Assembly (NCBI GenBank): GCA_902476875.1
Contig: CABSFC010000001.1
Coordinates: forward strand, 1-64,000
Source of the DNA: an uncultured Oscillibacter sp.
GTDB taxonomy: Bacteria > Bacillota > Clostridia > Oscillospirales > Oscillospiraceae
Direction of reading: 5' to 3'
Length of the DNA stretch: 64,000 bases
This document shows, piece after piece, positions 7,493-15,656 of the stretch (the first letter of the stretch is position 1; each line of letters begins with the position of its first letter). A program made the position numbers and the translations under genes. The notes below the pieces were generated by a model that was not told the DNA's origin, made no database searches, and saw only the letters and a program-made list of their open reading frames with translations.

Positions 7493-8626
7493 TTACTTCT
7501 TCCCCTGCTCGGCAATGGTCAGGCGGAACATCTCCTCCGTCTGCTCGATGGAACGGTCCAGAGCGTACTGCTTGGCGTGCTCGGCGTAGCGGTGCTCCAT
7601 CTCACAGCGCTCGTCCGGGTGCTCGATCCAGTAGTCGATGCGCTCCGCCAGGGCGTCCGTGTCCCCCGCGGGGAACAGGCTCCGCTCGTCCAGGGCGAAC
7701 TGGGGCGTGGCGGACCGGGGAGAGTCCGCGATGACGGGAACCAGGCCGCAGGCGAAAGCCTCCATGCAGCTCATGGCCTCGATCTCCGCGTCGGAGGTGT
7801 GGACGTACAGGTCCGCCATGTGCAAAATCTCGATCAGGCGGGAGGGCTCGTAGAACCGCATGACAATGGGGTTGGGCAGCTTTTCCGCCAGCTTGCGGTA
7901 CTTCTTCTCCAGGGGCCCCTTGCCCGCCAGAATGACCTGAATCTCCTTGGCGTGGCGGCACTTGGCGCAGGCCTCGATCAGCTCGTCCTGCCGCTTCTCC
8001 CCGGCGTACCGGCCCACCATCAACACGTTGAAGTACCCCCGCATCCAGTCCTCCTTGGGGCGCTTGCCGTAAAAATACTGGGGGCTGATGCCGTTGGAAA
8101 TGACGTGGAGCCGGGCGGTGTAGCCGTGCTCACGGAGCTGGTTTGCGATCATGTTGCTGGGACAGTGGATATGGGTGAAGCGGTTGTAGAAGGTATCCCG
8201 GAAGCCATGGTACAGCAGGTCGTTGGCCCGCTTGCTGTTGCCCATGTGGAGGGTGAAAGTGATGTTCTCCGGCTGGCAGTGGAATGCCCCCGTGTGGGGG
8301 ATGCCCAGCTTCTCCACATGCCGCAGTCCCGTGATGGCCAGGGGCGAGGGCATCATGAAGTGCACCACGTCCGCCCAGGCCGCCGCCTTTTCAAAGACGT
8401 GCTTGTTGGGGATCGCCAGCCGCATACCCTGGCTGGTGATCAGGTGCTCCACCACCGGCGGGAACTTCATCTGCCGCACCGCGTACTTGTAGTCCGTCGG
8501 CTTGCCGATGGCGATGACCCGCACCTCGTTGCCGTGCTCCTTCAAAGCCGTGGCGAAGCGGCGGGCGCTGATGGTGGTGCCGTTATTGGCGTCGTCAAAC
8601 TGGTCGATGACCAACACGATCTTCAT
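7493..8626 (-). CDS. Family 4 glycosyltransferase (GT-B fold)
   Basis: 377 residues. The N-terminal Rossmann half begins MKIVLVIDQFDDANNGTTIS, with the acceptor-side Gly/Thr-rich loop. The C-terminal half holds the GT4 signature VLMVGRYAGEKRQDELIEA and the nucleotide-sugar ExxxxxxxE motif region EIEAMSCMEAFACGLVPVIA. This class transfers sugars from activated donors to lipids or glycans (for example diacylglycerol glucosyl- or mannosyltransferases). Donor and acceptor are not readable. The ATG at 8626 opens the canonical MKIVLV strand and replaces an upstream in-frame start that would add a basic, non-homologous leader. Confidence 0.88.
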   Translation of the reverse strand: MKIVLVIDQFDDANNGTTISARRFATALKEHGNEVRVIAIGKPTDYKYAVRQMKFPPVVEHLITSQGMRLAIPNKHVFEKAAAWADVVHFMMPSPLAITGLRHVEKLGIPHTGAFHCQPENITFTLHMGNSKRANDLLYHGFRDTFYNRFTHIHCPSNMIANQLREHGYTARLHVISNGISPQYFYGKRPKEDWMRGYFNVLMVGRYAGEKRQDELIEACAKCRHAKEIQVILAGKGPLEKKYRKLAEKLPNPIVMRFYEPSRLIEILHMADLYVHTSDAEIEAMSCMEAFACGLVPVIADSPRSATPQFALDERSLFPAGDTDALAERIDYWIEHPDERCEMEHRYAEHAKQYALDRSIEQTEEMFRLTIAEQGKK

Positions 8627-8679
8627 AGTTCCAAACTCTCTCCTCTTTTTCGCCCGCCCACACGGCGGGCAGTACAAAA

Positions 8680-8702
8680 GGGGCTGCCGGTAAAACAGCC
8701 CC
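8680..8702 (-). terminator. Intrinsic terminator after the TSCPD gene
   Basis: Stem GGGGCTG / CAGCCCC. On the minus strand it is followed by TTTTG, just after the TSCPD gene. Confidence 0.6.
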
Positions 8703-8708
8703 CCTGTC

Positions 8709-8963
8709 TCACTGTTTGTCCAGAATCTGCTCCAGGTTCCTGGCCAGCTGGTCCGGGCAGGAGGTGTCCTTGAAGCCGCAGCGGATGCCCTTCAGGCGCT
8801 CCACGGCCTCCCGGGCGGGCATGCCCCGCACCAGGGCGGCGATGCCCTGCAGATTGCCGCTGCACCCGCCCAGGACCCGCAGGTCCCGGATGACGCCCTG
8901 GTCGTCCAGCTCCACCTGCATCGCTTGGGAGCAGACGCCCCGGGGGCGGAAGGAATATGTCAT
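8709..8963 (-). CDS. TSCPD-domain protein (TIGR03905 family)
   Basis: 84-residue protein built of a single TSCPD domain, with the family motifs RPRGVCSQAMQVELDD, VLGGCSGNLQGIAALV and GIRCGFKDTSCPDQLA. The three invariant Cys-containing stretches suggest metal or redox chemistry, and the domain is shared with the C-terminus of vitamin-B12-dependent ribonucleotide reductases. The function of the stand-alone form is not established. No close operon partner. Confidence 0.88.
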   Translation of the reverse strand: MTYSFRPRGVCSQAMQVELDDQGVIRDLRVLGGCSGNLQGIAALVRGMPAREAVERLKGIRCGFKDTSCPDQLARNLEQILDKQ

Positions 8964-9042
8964 GACTGGCTCTCCTCTTTTCTTGCTTCTTTTGGTCTAG
9001 GATAGCATATCCCGCCGGAAAAGGCAAGGCGTAAAGTTTTTC

Positions 9043-9094
9043 TTGACAAGATCGATATTCGATATTATACTGTCATTGCAAATATCGATATTCG
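9043..9094 (+). promoter_or_regulatory. padR promoter with two repeated operator elements
   Basis: Consensus promoter: TTGACA (9043-9048), 17-base spacer, TATACT (9066-9071). The 11-mer ATCGATATTCG occurs twice, inside the spacer (9051-9061) and downstream of the start site (9084-9094). The copies are 33 bases apart, about three helical turns. The second copy sits in the palindrome ATATCGATAT. This is the expected layout for autorepression by the PadR protein encoded immediately downstream. Confidence 0.75.
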
Positions 9095-9112
9095 TTAAAA
9101 GGAGGCGCGGCG

Positions 9113-9439
9113 ATGGCGCGGGAGAAATTCCAGACCCTGACGGAGCAGATGTTCTACATCCTGCTGTGCCTGCGGCGGGAGTGCTGCGGCGCGGACATCA
9201 TGGCCCAGGTCGGCGCGCTGACCCATGGCCGGGTGGCCGTGGGGCCGGGAACGCTGTACAACCTGCTGGAGAGCTTCCTCCAGGCGGGGATGATCGTGGA
9301 GACGAAGGTGGAGGGCCGGAAACGGAGCTACCTCATCACCGAGGCCGGGCAGAAGATGCTGGACGAGGAATACCGCCGCCTGCTGACCCTGGCGGCGGAC
9401 TATGAGGCCCAGACGGGCAGGGGAGGGAACGCCACATGA
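9113..9439 (+). CDS. PadR-family transcriptional regulator
   Basis: 108-residue winged-helix repressor of the PadR type (LTEQMFYILLCLRRECCGADIMAQV; GPGTLYNLLESFLQAGMIVETK; GRKRSYLITEAGQKML), including the characteristic GTLY wing motif. Strong AAGGAGG lies upstream of the ATG. The stop overlaps the next start (ATGA), so it is translationally coupled to the DUF2812 membrane gene, a very common pairing. It probably represses its own promoter through the repeated sites at 9051-9094. Confidence 0.93.
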   Translation: MAREKFQTLTEQMFYILLCLRRECCGADIMAQVGALTHGRVAVGPGTLYNLLESFLQAGMIVETKVEGRKRSYLITEAGQKMLDEEYRRLLTLAADYEAQTGRGGNAT

Positions 9440-10833
9440 GGGACACGAAGCGCCGCTTTGAGCTGTTTTCCTTTTATGACCGCACCGGCATCCAGGCCCA
9501 TCTGGAGCGGATGGCCGCCAGAGGCTGGCTGCTGGAGAAGATGGGCAATTTCGGCTGGCTGTACCGCCGGATAGTGCCGAAGAAGCTGCACTTTGCCGTG
9601 ACGTATTTCCCCAAGGCGTCGGAGTTCGACGCGGGCCTTGCCGAGGGGCAGGACACCTTTCAGGACTACTGCGCCCAGGCCGGGTGGCAACCCGCGGCGA
9701 AGTGGGCCCAGATGCAGGTCTATTACAACGAGGCGGAGGCCCCGGTGCCCATTGAGACGGACGCGGCGGTGCAAGTGGAGACCGTCCACCGGGCCATGAA
9801 GAAGAACTTCCTGCCCGGGCAGGCTGTGATGCTGCTTTTGGCCCTGATCCAGCTGGGAATGTTCTTCCGGAGGCTGCACCGGGAGCCTGTCGGCGTCCTC
9901 TCCAGCTACACCAGTCTGTTTGTGGGCGTCTGCTGGGCGGTGGTGATCCTGCTGTGCCTGACGGAGCTGGTCTCCTACCTCCTCTGGTACAGGCGGGCCA
10001 AAGCGGCGGCCCAGAGCGGCGCCTTTGTGGAGACCCACAGCCACCGGGGGCTGCAGGCGGCGGCCCTGGCGCTGCTGGGGGCGGGGCTGCCGCTCTGGTT
10101 CGGCGTCCTCGCCCGCTCCCGCCAGCAGCTGGCCATCGGCGTTGGCAGCCTGCTGCTGATGATGCTGCTGATGTTCCTTCCGAACTTCATCAAGGCACGC
10201 TTAAAGCGCAAAAGGGTCTCCGCCGGGCTCAACCGGGCCGTCACGCTGATCAGCTGTTTTGTGCTGGCCTTTGCCCTGACCGGCGGACTGACCTTCTGCA
10301 TCTTCCGCCTGGACCTGGACCACCCCGGCGAGGAGACCTACACCTATCAGGGCTATTCTTACGACAAAGACCCCATGGCCCTGCCCATGACCCTGGAGGA
10401 TCTGACCGGCGAGACCTACGAACACGTCTCCCGGGAGCGCTCCGCGTCCCGGACGGTCTTCCTCGCCCACAGCAGCTGCCAGGAGCGGGTCCAGAATGAT
10501 TCCGGCTCCGGCCCCCTCTCCCTAAGCTATGAGATCACGGACATCAAGCAGCCCTGGCTGCGGGATCTGGTGGTGCGGGACTATCTGGAAAACACCGGCT
10601 TCTCTGTCCGGGTCCACGGGACTGTCACATTCGATTTCAGCTGGGACTGGCTGCCCGAATCGTCCCCGGCGCGCTGGGGCGCCGACGCGGTCTACCGCAA
10701 GCGCTGGGAGGATGGGGATATGCGGAATGAATACCTGCTGTTCTACGGTGACCGGGTCGTGGAGCTGACGCTGGAGGAAGCGCCCACACCTGCCCAAACG
10801 GCCGTCATCGGCGAGAAGCTGAAAACCGCATGA
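9436..10833 (+). CDS. DUF2812-domain membrane protein
   Basis: 465 residues. The N-terminal DUF2812 region (about 1-130) has the family marks FELFSFYDRTGIQAHLERMA, ARGWLLEKM and FAVTYFP. It is followed by six or so hydrophobic segments (FLPGQAVMLLLALIQLGMFF, WAVVILLCLTELVSYLLW, QLAIGVGSLLLMMLLMFLP, AVTLISCFVLAFALTGGLTF) and a soluble C-terminal domain of about 170 residues. The family is usually paired with PadR regulators, as here. Biochemical function is unknown; a role in sensing or resisting membrane-active compounds is only a guess from the pairing. Confidence 0.85.
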   Translation: MRDTKRRFELFSFYDRTGIQAHLERMAARGWLLEKMGNFGWLYRRIVPKKLHFAVTYFPKASEFDAGLAEGQDTFQDYCAQAGWQPAAKWAQMQVYYNEAEAPVPIETDAAVQVETVHRAMKKNFLPGQAVMLLLALIQLGMFFRRLHREPVGVLSSYTSLFVGVCWAVVILLCLTELVSYLLWYRRAKAAAQSGAFVETHSHRGLQAAALALLGAGLPLWFGVLARSRQQLAIGVGSLLLMMLLMFLPNFIKARLKRKRVSAGLNRAVTLISCFVLAFALTGGLTFCIFRLDLDHPGEETYTYQGYSYDKDPMALPMTLEDLTGETYEHVSRERSASRTVFLAHSSCQERVQNDSGSGPLSLSYEITDIKQPWLRDLVVRDYLENTGFSVRVHGTVTFDFSWDWLPESSPARWGADAVYRKRWEDGDMRNEYLLFYGDRVVELTLEEAPTPAQTAVIGEKLKTA

Positions 10834-10839
10834 GAAAAA

Positions 10840-10858
10840 GGAGAGGCCGTGCCTCTCC
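10840..10858. terminator. Bidirectional terminator between DUF2812 gene and spo0A
   Basis: Stem GGAGAGG / CCTCTCC with flanking A4-5 and T5 runs, centred between two convergent genes. Confidence 0.85.
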
Positions 10859-10873
10859 TTTTTGTTCGTGCGC

Positions 10874-11641
10874 TCACACGCTCAGCCCCTTGCCGTTCTT
10901 CATCTCCAATACCAGCCGGTCGGCGATCATGGCGATGAATTCCGAGTTCGTGGGCTTGCCCTTGGCGTTGCTCACCGTGTAGCCAAAGTACTTTTGCAGC
11001 GTCTCCAGGTCGCCCCGGTCCCAGGCCACTTCGATGGCGTGGCGGATGGCCCGCTCCACCCGGCTGGGCGTGGTGCCGAAGCGCTTGGCCACGGCGGGGT
11101 ACAGCACCTTGGTGACGGCGTTGATGACCTCCATGTCATTGACCGCGATGATGATGGCCTCCCGCAGGTACTGGTAGCCCTTGATATGGGCGGGGACGCC
11201 GATCTCGTGGATGACGGAGGTGACCATGTTTTTCAGGACGGCGGCGTGCTGCTCCGGCGCGGCGGGCTGTTCAAACACGCTCACCATCCGGTCCAGCAGG
11301 GCGTCGGTCTCGCAGGGCTTTGGCAGGAAGTAGCTGGCGCCCAGGGACATGGCCTCGGCCACCACCTGGTCGGCGCAGAAGGCTGAGACCAGAATGACCT
11401 TGGGTATCGCGCCGTCCCGGGCCCGCAGCTGGCGCAGCACGCCCAGGCCGTCCAGCCCCGGCAGGACCACGTCCATCACCGCCAAATCAGGATGATACTG
11501 ACCCATCAACTGTAAAGCTTCCGCCCCATCCCCAGTGGAACCCACGACCGTGAATCCCTCTATTTTCTCTATGGCCTCCCGCAGCATGGTGCGGAAGCCC
11601 TCGTTGGCATCTGCCAGCAATACAGTTCTTCTGTTGTCCAT
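10874..11641 (-). CDS. spo0A: Sporulation master regulator Spo0A
   Basis: 255-residue response regulator. The receiver domain (1-125) has the acidic pair at DANE, phospho-acceptor Asp in [15 protein letters not shown], Thr/Ser in LVSAF and Lys in FLPKP. The effector domain (about 145-255) carries the Spo0A helices [20 protein letters not shown] and the recognition helix [19 protein letters not shown], the last being near-invariant in endospore formers. Phosphorylated Spo0A binds TGTCGAA boxes and commits the cell to sporulation. An exact 0A box lies about 115 bases upstream. In most endospore formers spoIVB is directly upstream; here three genes separate them. Confidence 0.97.
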   Translation of the reverse strand: MDNRRTVLLADANEGFRTMLREAIEKIEGFTVVGSTGDGAEALQLMGQYHPDLAVMDVVLPGLDGLGVLRQLRARDGAIPKVILVSAFCADQVVAEAMSLGASYFLPKPCETDALLDRMVSVFEQPAAPEQHAAVLKNMVTSVIHEIGVPAHIKGYQYLREAIIIAVNDMEVINAVTKVLYPAVAKRFGTTPSRVERAIRHAIEVAWDRGDLETLQKYFGYTVSNAKGKPTNSEFIAMIADRLVLEMKNGKGLSV

Positions 11642-11755
11642 ATTACCCTTGTCCTTTTCCCAGAATTTGCGACGGATTCGTGAATCCGTTTTCTATAAAC
11701 TAGCATAAAATTACATGATTTTCAAGGCGAGGCTATTAAATTATTCCATAAATCG

Positions 11756-11762
11756 TTCGACA
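11756..11762 (-). promoter_or_regulatory. Consensus Spo0A box upstream of spo0A
   Basis: Minus-strand TGTCGAA, the exact consensus, about 115 bases before the spo0A start in an AT-rich intergenic stretch. It fits autoregulation as known in Bacillus and Clostridium. A GGAATAAT nearby could be part of a sigmaH -10, but I see no matching -35. Confidence 0.6.
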
Positions 11763-11874
11763 CGATTTTCGAGACCGTCCTAGCCCTTGTCCCCCAATGG
11801 TTTCAGCCCTTTCTTCCCTTTTTCGGCGGGATGTGCTATCATGGGAGTGAAATGACTTGACGGGAGTGATATCT

Positions 11875-12423
11875 ATGGACCTTTGCGCCGCGCTGGCGGC
11901 CTATCAGCAGGAGGAACGGGACCGGGCGGAGTTGCTGCGCCGCCTGGAGAGCGGCGAGGCGCTGTATGGCCGGGAGAACCCGTCGGCCCATCTGACCGCC
12001 TCCGCCTGGGTGGTCAGCCCGGACCGGACGCGGGTCCTGCTGGCCTGGCACAACCTGTACCGCTCCTGGGCCTGGCTGGGCGGCCACGCCGACGGCGAGC
12101 GGGACCTGCTGGTCGTGGCGCTGCGGGAGGTCCGGGAGGAGAGCGGTCTGACCGCCGCGCGCCCCGTGACGGAGGATATCTACTCCCTGGAGATTCTGCC
12201 CGTCAGCGGCCACGAAAAGCGGGGGCGGTACGTCCCCTCCCACCTGCATCTGAACCTGACCTTCCTGCTGGAGGCCGACCCGGCCCTGCCGGTGCGCTGC
12301 AAGCCGGATGAGAACAGCCGTGTGGGCTGGTTCGGCCTGGAGGACGCCGTCGCCGCCTCCACGGAGCCCTGGCTCCAGAAGCGCGTTTACCGCAAGCTCA
12401 ACGCCAAGCTGGCCGGATATTGA
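11875..12423 (+). CDS. Nudix hydrolase
   Basis: 182-residue Nudix protein. The Nudix box begins GGHADGERDLLVVALREVRE and continues ESGL, matching Gx5Ex7REUxEExGU. The surrounding strand ASAWVVSPDRTRVLLAWHNL is typical of the subfamily that resembles (d)NTP or nucleotide-sugar hydrolases. The substrate is not predictable. The start at 11875 is chosen for GGGAG eight bases upstream. It is convergent with the antiporter gene across a strong shared terminator. Confidence 0.92.
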   Translation: MDLCAALAAYQQEERDRAELLRRLESGEALYGRENPSAHLTASAWVVSPDRTRVLLAWHNLYRSWAWLGGHADGERDLLVVALREVREESGLTAARPVTEDIYSLEILPVSGHEKRGRYVPSHLHLNLTFLLEADPALPVRCKPDENSRVGWFGLEDAVAASTEPWLQKRVYRKLNAKLAGY

Positions 12424-12424
12424 A

Positions 12425-12456
12425 AAAGTCCCCTGGATATAAATCCAGGGGACTTT
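12425..12456. terminator. Bidirectional terminator between nudix and antiporter genes
   Basis: Perfect 14-bp stem AAAGTCCCCTGGAT / ATCCAGGGGACTTT with a four-base loop, in the 35-base gap between convergent genes. The arms end in A and T runs. Confidence 0.85.
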
Positions 12457-12458
12457 CG

Positions 12459-13754
12459 TTATCTGCCTTTCTTTTTGGCGGCCTCCAGCTTGGTCTGGCG
12501 GCGGTTGCGGATCTCGTCGGACATGGGCCTGATGTCGCCGGCCTTGGTCAGGGCCTGCCGCGTCAGCAGCGGGCCCACCATCTCATACACCAGCACGGAG
12601 AACAGCGTGATGTTGCGGATCAGTCCGCCCTGCTCGCCGAGCTGCATGGCGGTGGTGCACATGCCCAGGGCCACGCCCGCCTGGGGCAGCAGCGTGATGC
12701 CCAGGTACTTGCAGATGTTGGGCGCGCAGTGGGTCCACTTCGAGCTGGCATAGGCGCCGATATACTTGCCGGCGGAGCGGAACACGATATACACAACGCC
12801 GATGCAGACGATGGCGGCGTCCAGGAACACGTTCAGCTCCAGCTCCGCGCCGCTGATGACGAAGAACAGCGCGAACAGCGGAGACGTCCACTTGTCCGCC
12901 GCGCCCATCAGGTCCTCCGACAGGGGGCAGAGGTTGCAGAACACCGTGCCCAGCATCATGCACACCAGCAGGGAGGAAAAGCCCACGGTAACGGGGCCCA
13001 CCCGGAACTCCAGCATGGCCAGGGAGGCGGTCAGAAACACGAACGCGATGGTCATGTTCAGGCGGTTGGTGTTGGAGTGGAACAGCTTTTCCAGCTGGGT
13101 CAGCAGCCAGCCCATCACCGCGCCCAGCAGCAGCGAGCCCACGATCTCCACAAAGGGGTTCACCAGGATGGAGACCAGGTCCACCTCGCCGCTGACCAGC
13201 GTCTTGGCGATGCCGAAGGACACAGCGAACACCACCAGGCCCACGGCGTCGTCCAGGGCCACGATTGGCAGCAGAAGGTCCGTCAGCGGGCCCTTGGCCT
13301 TGTACTGCCGCACCACCATCAGCGTGGCGGCGGGAGCGGTGGCGGTGGCGATAGCGCCCAGGGTGATGACCTGGGCCACGGACAGCTTATCCGGCATGAT
13401 CACGTGGACCGCCGCCAGGGACAGATCCACCAGCAGCGTGGCCGTCAGGGCCTGGACGATGCCGATGATGGTGGCCTGCCGCCCCGTGGCTTTCAGGTCC
13501 TGCAGGCGGAACTCATTGCCGATGGAGAACGCGATGAAGCCCAGGGCCACCTCCGAGATCAGGGACAGCCGGCTCACCGCGTCGGCGGAGACAAAGCCTA
13601 GCCCGTCGATGTGCATGGTGCCCAGGCAGTAGGGGCCGATCAGAACGCCGGCCATCAGATAGGCCGTGACGTCCGGCAGCTTCAGCGGGTGGATCACGCG
13701 GGTCATGAGCAGCCCCGCCAGAATGGCGATGGACACCGACAAAAGAGTAGACAT
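12459..13754 (-). CDS. Cation/proton antiporter (CPA2 family)
   Basis: 431-residue transporter with about 12 membrane helices. CPA2/NhaA-fold marks are the early VIHPLKLPDVTAYLMAGVLIGP, the helix-5 region LSLISEVALGFIAFSIGNEF, and VALDDAVGLVVFAVSFG with the ion-binding DD pair. No cytosolic TrkA-N/RCK domain follows, so it is a bare exchanger of Na+ or K+ for H+. It is monocistronic, with its own promoter just upstream and terminators on both sides. Ion specificity is not readable. Confidence 0.9.
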   Translation of the reverse strand: MSTLLSVSIAILAGLLMTRVIHPLKLPDVTAYLMAGVLIGPYCLGTMHIDGLGFVSADAVSRLSLISEVALGFIAFSIGNEFRLQDLKATGRQATIIGIVQALTATLLVDLSLAAVHVIMPDKLSVAQVITLGAIATATAPAATLMVVRQYKAKGPLTDLLLPIVALDDAVGLVVFAVSFGIAKTLVSGEVDLVSILVNPFVEIVGSLLLGAVMGWLLTQLEKLFHSNTNRLNMTIAFVFLTASLAMLEFRVGPVTVGFSSLLVCMMLGTVFCNLCPLSEDLMGAADKWTSPLFALFFVISGAELELNVFLDAAIVCIGVVYIVFRSAGKYIGAYASSKWTHCAPNICKYLGITLLPQAGVALGMCTTAMQLGEQGGLIRNITLFSVLVYEMVGPLLTRQALTKAGDIRPMSDEIRNRRQTKLEAAKKKGR

Positions 13755-13789
13755 AACAGCAACTTCCTCTTTCCGAATTTCGCCATCAC

Positions 13790-13831
13790 AGTATACTTGA
13801 AACCGCTATAAAAATCAAGGCAAACGTTTGC
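13790..13831 (-). promoter_or_regulatory. Antiporter promoter with adjacent 12-bp palindrome
   Basis: Minus-strand -35 TTGATT (13813-13818), 17-base spacer, -10 TATACT (13790-13795). The perfect palindrome GCAAACGTTTGC (13820-13831) abuts the -35 on its upstream side. This is a LacI/GalR-family operator style, although the regulator is not in the window. Confidence 0.6.
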
Positions 13832-13930
13832 GAAATTTTATACGATATTCCGTCTGAAAGATTGGAGATTTTTACGATTTTGCGTTAATGATCCGTAAAA
13901 TTTCCCGCGTTCTGTCCCGCGGAGCGCGAA

Positions 13931-13958
13931 AAAGAGGACCGCCTGAGCGGTCCTCTTT
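13931..13958 (-). terminator. Intrinsic terminator of the NCS2 permease gene
   Basis: Perfect 12-bp stem AAAGAGGACCGC / GCGGTCCTCTTT with a four-base loop, followed by T residues on the minus strand. It lies 36 bases past the permease stop. Confidence 0.85.
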
Positions 13959-13994
13959 CTGATTTTATTGCCGCGCGGCGTTTCCCGGAGGCGG

Positions 13995-15380
13995 TCAGTC
14001 CTTTTCGATGTTCTCCGGTGTCAGGGCGTTCTGCACCTCCACCTTCTTCGGCAGCGTCAAAGACAGGATCATGGAGACGACGAACACACCCGCCACGGGG
14101 TTGCCGGAGAAGATGTCCCCGATCACCTGGGGCATGTGGTTGAAAAAGCCGTCCACCTGGGTGACGCCGATGCCGATGGCGAAGGAAGCGGCGGCGATCA
14201 GGGTGTTGCGCTGATCCAGGCCGCACTGGCCCAGCATGGTCACGCCGGAGACGATGATGGCGCCGAACATGATGACCGTGCAGCCGCCCAGCACGCAGTC
14301 CGGCAGCGTGGAGAAGAAAGCGCCGATGGGCGGGAACAGTCCGGCGATAACCAGGGTCAGGGCGCCGAACATGATGGTGAAACGGTTGACCACCTTGGTC
14401 ATGGCCACCAGGCCCACGTTCTGGCTGAAGGAGGTGATGGGCGTGCAGCCGAAGACGCCGCCGGAGACGGCGGAGATAAAGCCGTCGCAGCACAGGGAGC
14501 CGGAGAGCTCTCTCTCGGTGATGTCCCGGCCCAGGCCGCCGGTGCAGACCGCCGTGGTGTCGCCGATGGTCTCGGCGGCGGAGACGAAGAACACCAGGGT
14601 CACGGAGATGATGGCGCCGATCTGGAATTTGGGCGCGTAGTGGAACAGCATGGGCAGGGAGATGACGCCCATCTCGCCGATGCTCGCGCCGATGGAGGCG
14701 AAGTCCACCATGCCGAAAAAGACCGCCACGATGTACCCGACCACCAGGCCGAAGAGGACGTACAGCTGCTTCCAGAAGCCCTTGGCCAGGGACTGGAACA
14801 CCAGGCAGGCCGCCAGGGTGATGGTGCCCACCAGCAGGTTCTGCCAGCTGCCGAATTCATACACGGCGGAGGCGCCGAAGGAGCTGATGCCCACGCCCAG
14901 CAGGGAGAAGCCGATGGTCGTCACCACGCAGGCGGAGACGATGGGGGCCACGAACCGCCGCCAGTACTTCACCGTCAGGCCCAGAACGCCCTCGATGCAG
15001 CCGCCGACGATGATGGCGCCGATCATCAGCCCGTAGTCCCGGGCCGCCAGCACCATCATGGCGGAGACGAAGGTGAAGCTGACGCCCATGACCACCGGCA
15101 GCCTGGAGCCGATCTTCCAGATGGGATAGAGCTGGATCAGTGTGCCGATACCGGCGATGAACATGGCGTTTTGGATCAGGCGGGCCGTCTCCACTGCGGT
15201 GAAGGGCTGGCCGTCATAGAGCGCCACCGAGGCGACCAGGATGATGGGCGCCACGTTGGATACGAACATCGCAAGCACATGCTGCAGCCCAAACGGGATG
15301 GCTTTCCCGACAGGCACCCGCCCGTCCAGCTGATAAATGTTTTCGATCCGCGCGTTCTTCTGGGCCTCCGACTGTTTCAT
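13995..15380 (-). CDS. NCS2-family nucleobase permease (xanthine/uracil type)
   Basis: 461-residue integral membrane symporter. N-terminal AIPFGLQHVLAMFVSNVAPI matches the QHxxAMF motif of NCS2 proteins. The substrate-binding helix 8 has the conserved Glu in FFVSAAETIGDTTAV, and helix 10 has GGVFGCTPITSFSQNVGLVA (Asn-containing QNVG signature of xanthine/urate members). It imports purines (xanthine or uric acid) or uracil with H+. The QNVG motif leans to purines. The start at 15380 has AAGGGG about nine bases upstream. It is transcribed alone from a near-perfect promoter with a palindrome in the spacer. Confidence 0.9.
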   Translation of the reverse strand: MKQSEAQKNARIENIYQLDGRVPVGKAIPFGLQHVLAMFVSNVAPIILVASVALYDGQPFTAVETARLIQNAMFIAGIGTLIQLYPIWKIGSRLPVVMGVSFTFVSAMMVLAARDYGLMIGAIIVGGCIEGVLGLTVKYWRRFVAPIVSACVVTTIGFSLLGVGISSFGASAVYEFGSWQNLLVGTITLAACLVFQSLAKGFWKQLYVLFGLVVGYIVAVFFGMVDFASIGASIGEMGVISLPMLFHYAPKFQIGAIISVTLVFFVSAAETIGDTTAVCTGGLGRDITERELSGSLCCDGFISAVSGGVFGCTPITSFSQNVGLVAMTKVVNRFTIMFGALTLVIAGLFPPIGAFFSTLPDCVLGGCTVIMFGAIIVSGVTMLGQCGLDQRNTLIAAASFAIGIGVTQVDGFFNHMPQVIGDIFSGNPVAGVFVVSMILSLTLPKKVEVQNALTPENIEKD

Positions 15381-15493
15381 ACGCAATTTCCCCTTTAAAA
15401 ACAATTTGGAGACGGTACCGACCGCCGGACCCCTCGGATACGAAAGGTGGCCAAATTCTCCGCGAACCGTCCGCGCCGCCATCTCTATATGCT

Positions 15494-15522
15494 ATTATAA
15501 AAGGTCGACCTTTATTTGTCAA
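15494..15522 (-). promoter_or_regulatory. Consensus promoter with a 14-bp palindromic operator in its spacer
   Basis: Minus-strand TTGACA (15517-15522), 17-base spacer, TATAAT (15494-15499): an exact sigmaA consensus. The spacer contains the perfect palindrome AAAGGTCGACCTTT (15500-15513). A repressor bound there would block polymerase completely. The transcript leader is about 110 bases. It can pair AATTTGG with CCAAATT, but I could not match it to a known purine riboswitch. Confidence 0.75.
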
Positions 15523-15608
15523 ACTTTTTGTTAGTCTTCAACAATATTTTTTTGTTTTTCGTCCGGCGCCCATGGAAACAGGAAACGGCCGCGGGGTGGA
15601 AGCGGCAG

Positions 15609-15635
15609 GCGGGCGCGCCTTGACGGCGCGCCCGC
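15609..15635 (-). terminator. GC-rich hairpin after spoIVB
   Basis: Perfect 11-bp stem GCGGGCGCGCC / GGCGCGCCCGC with a five-base loop, 22 bases past the spoIVB stop. There is no T-run on the minus strand, so termination would be inefficient, or the hairpin may act in mRNA stability. Confidence 0.4.
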
Positions 15636-15656
15636 GGTTTGCGTTATCAGGCGGTT

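Noticed and set aside
15381..15493. Purine, xanthine or PyrR-type riboswitch in the NCS2 permease leader
   Set aside because: I could not find the conserved purine-aptamer core or a good PyrR anti-antiterminator consensus; only a short AATTTGG/CCAAATT pairing is present.
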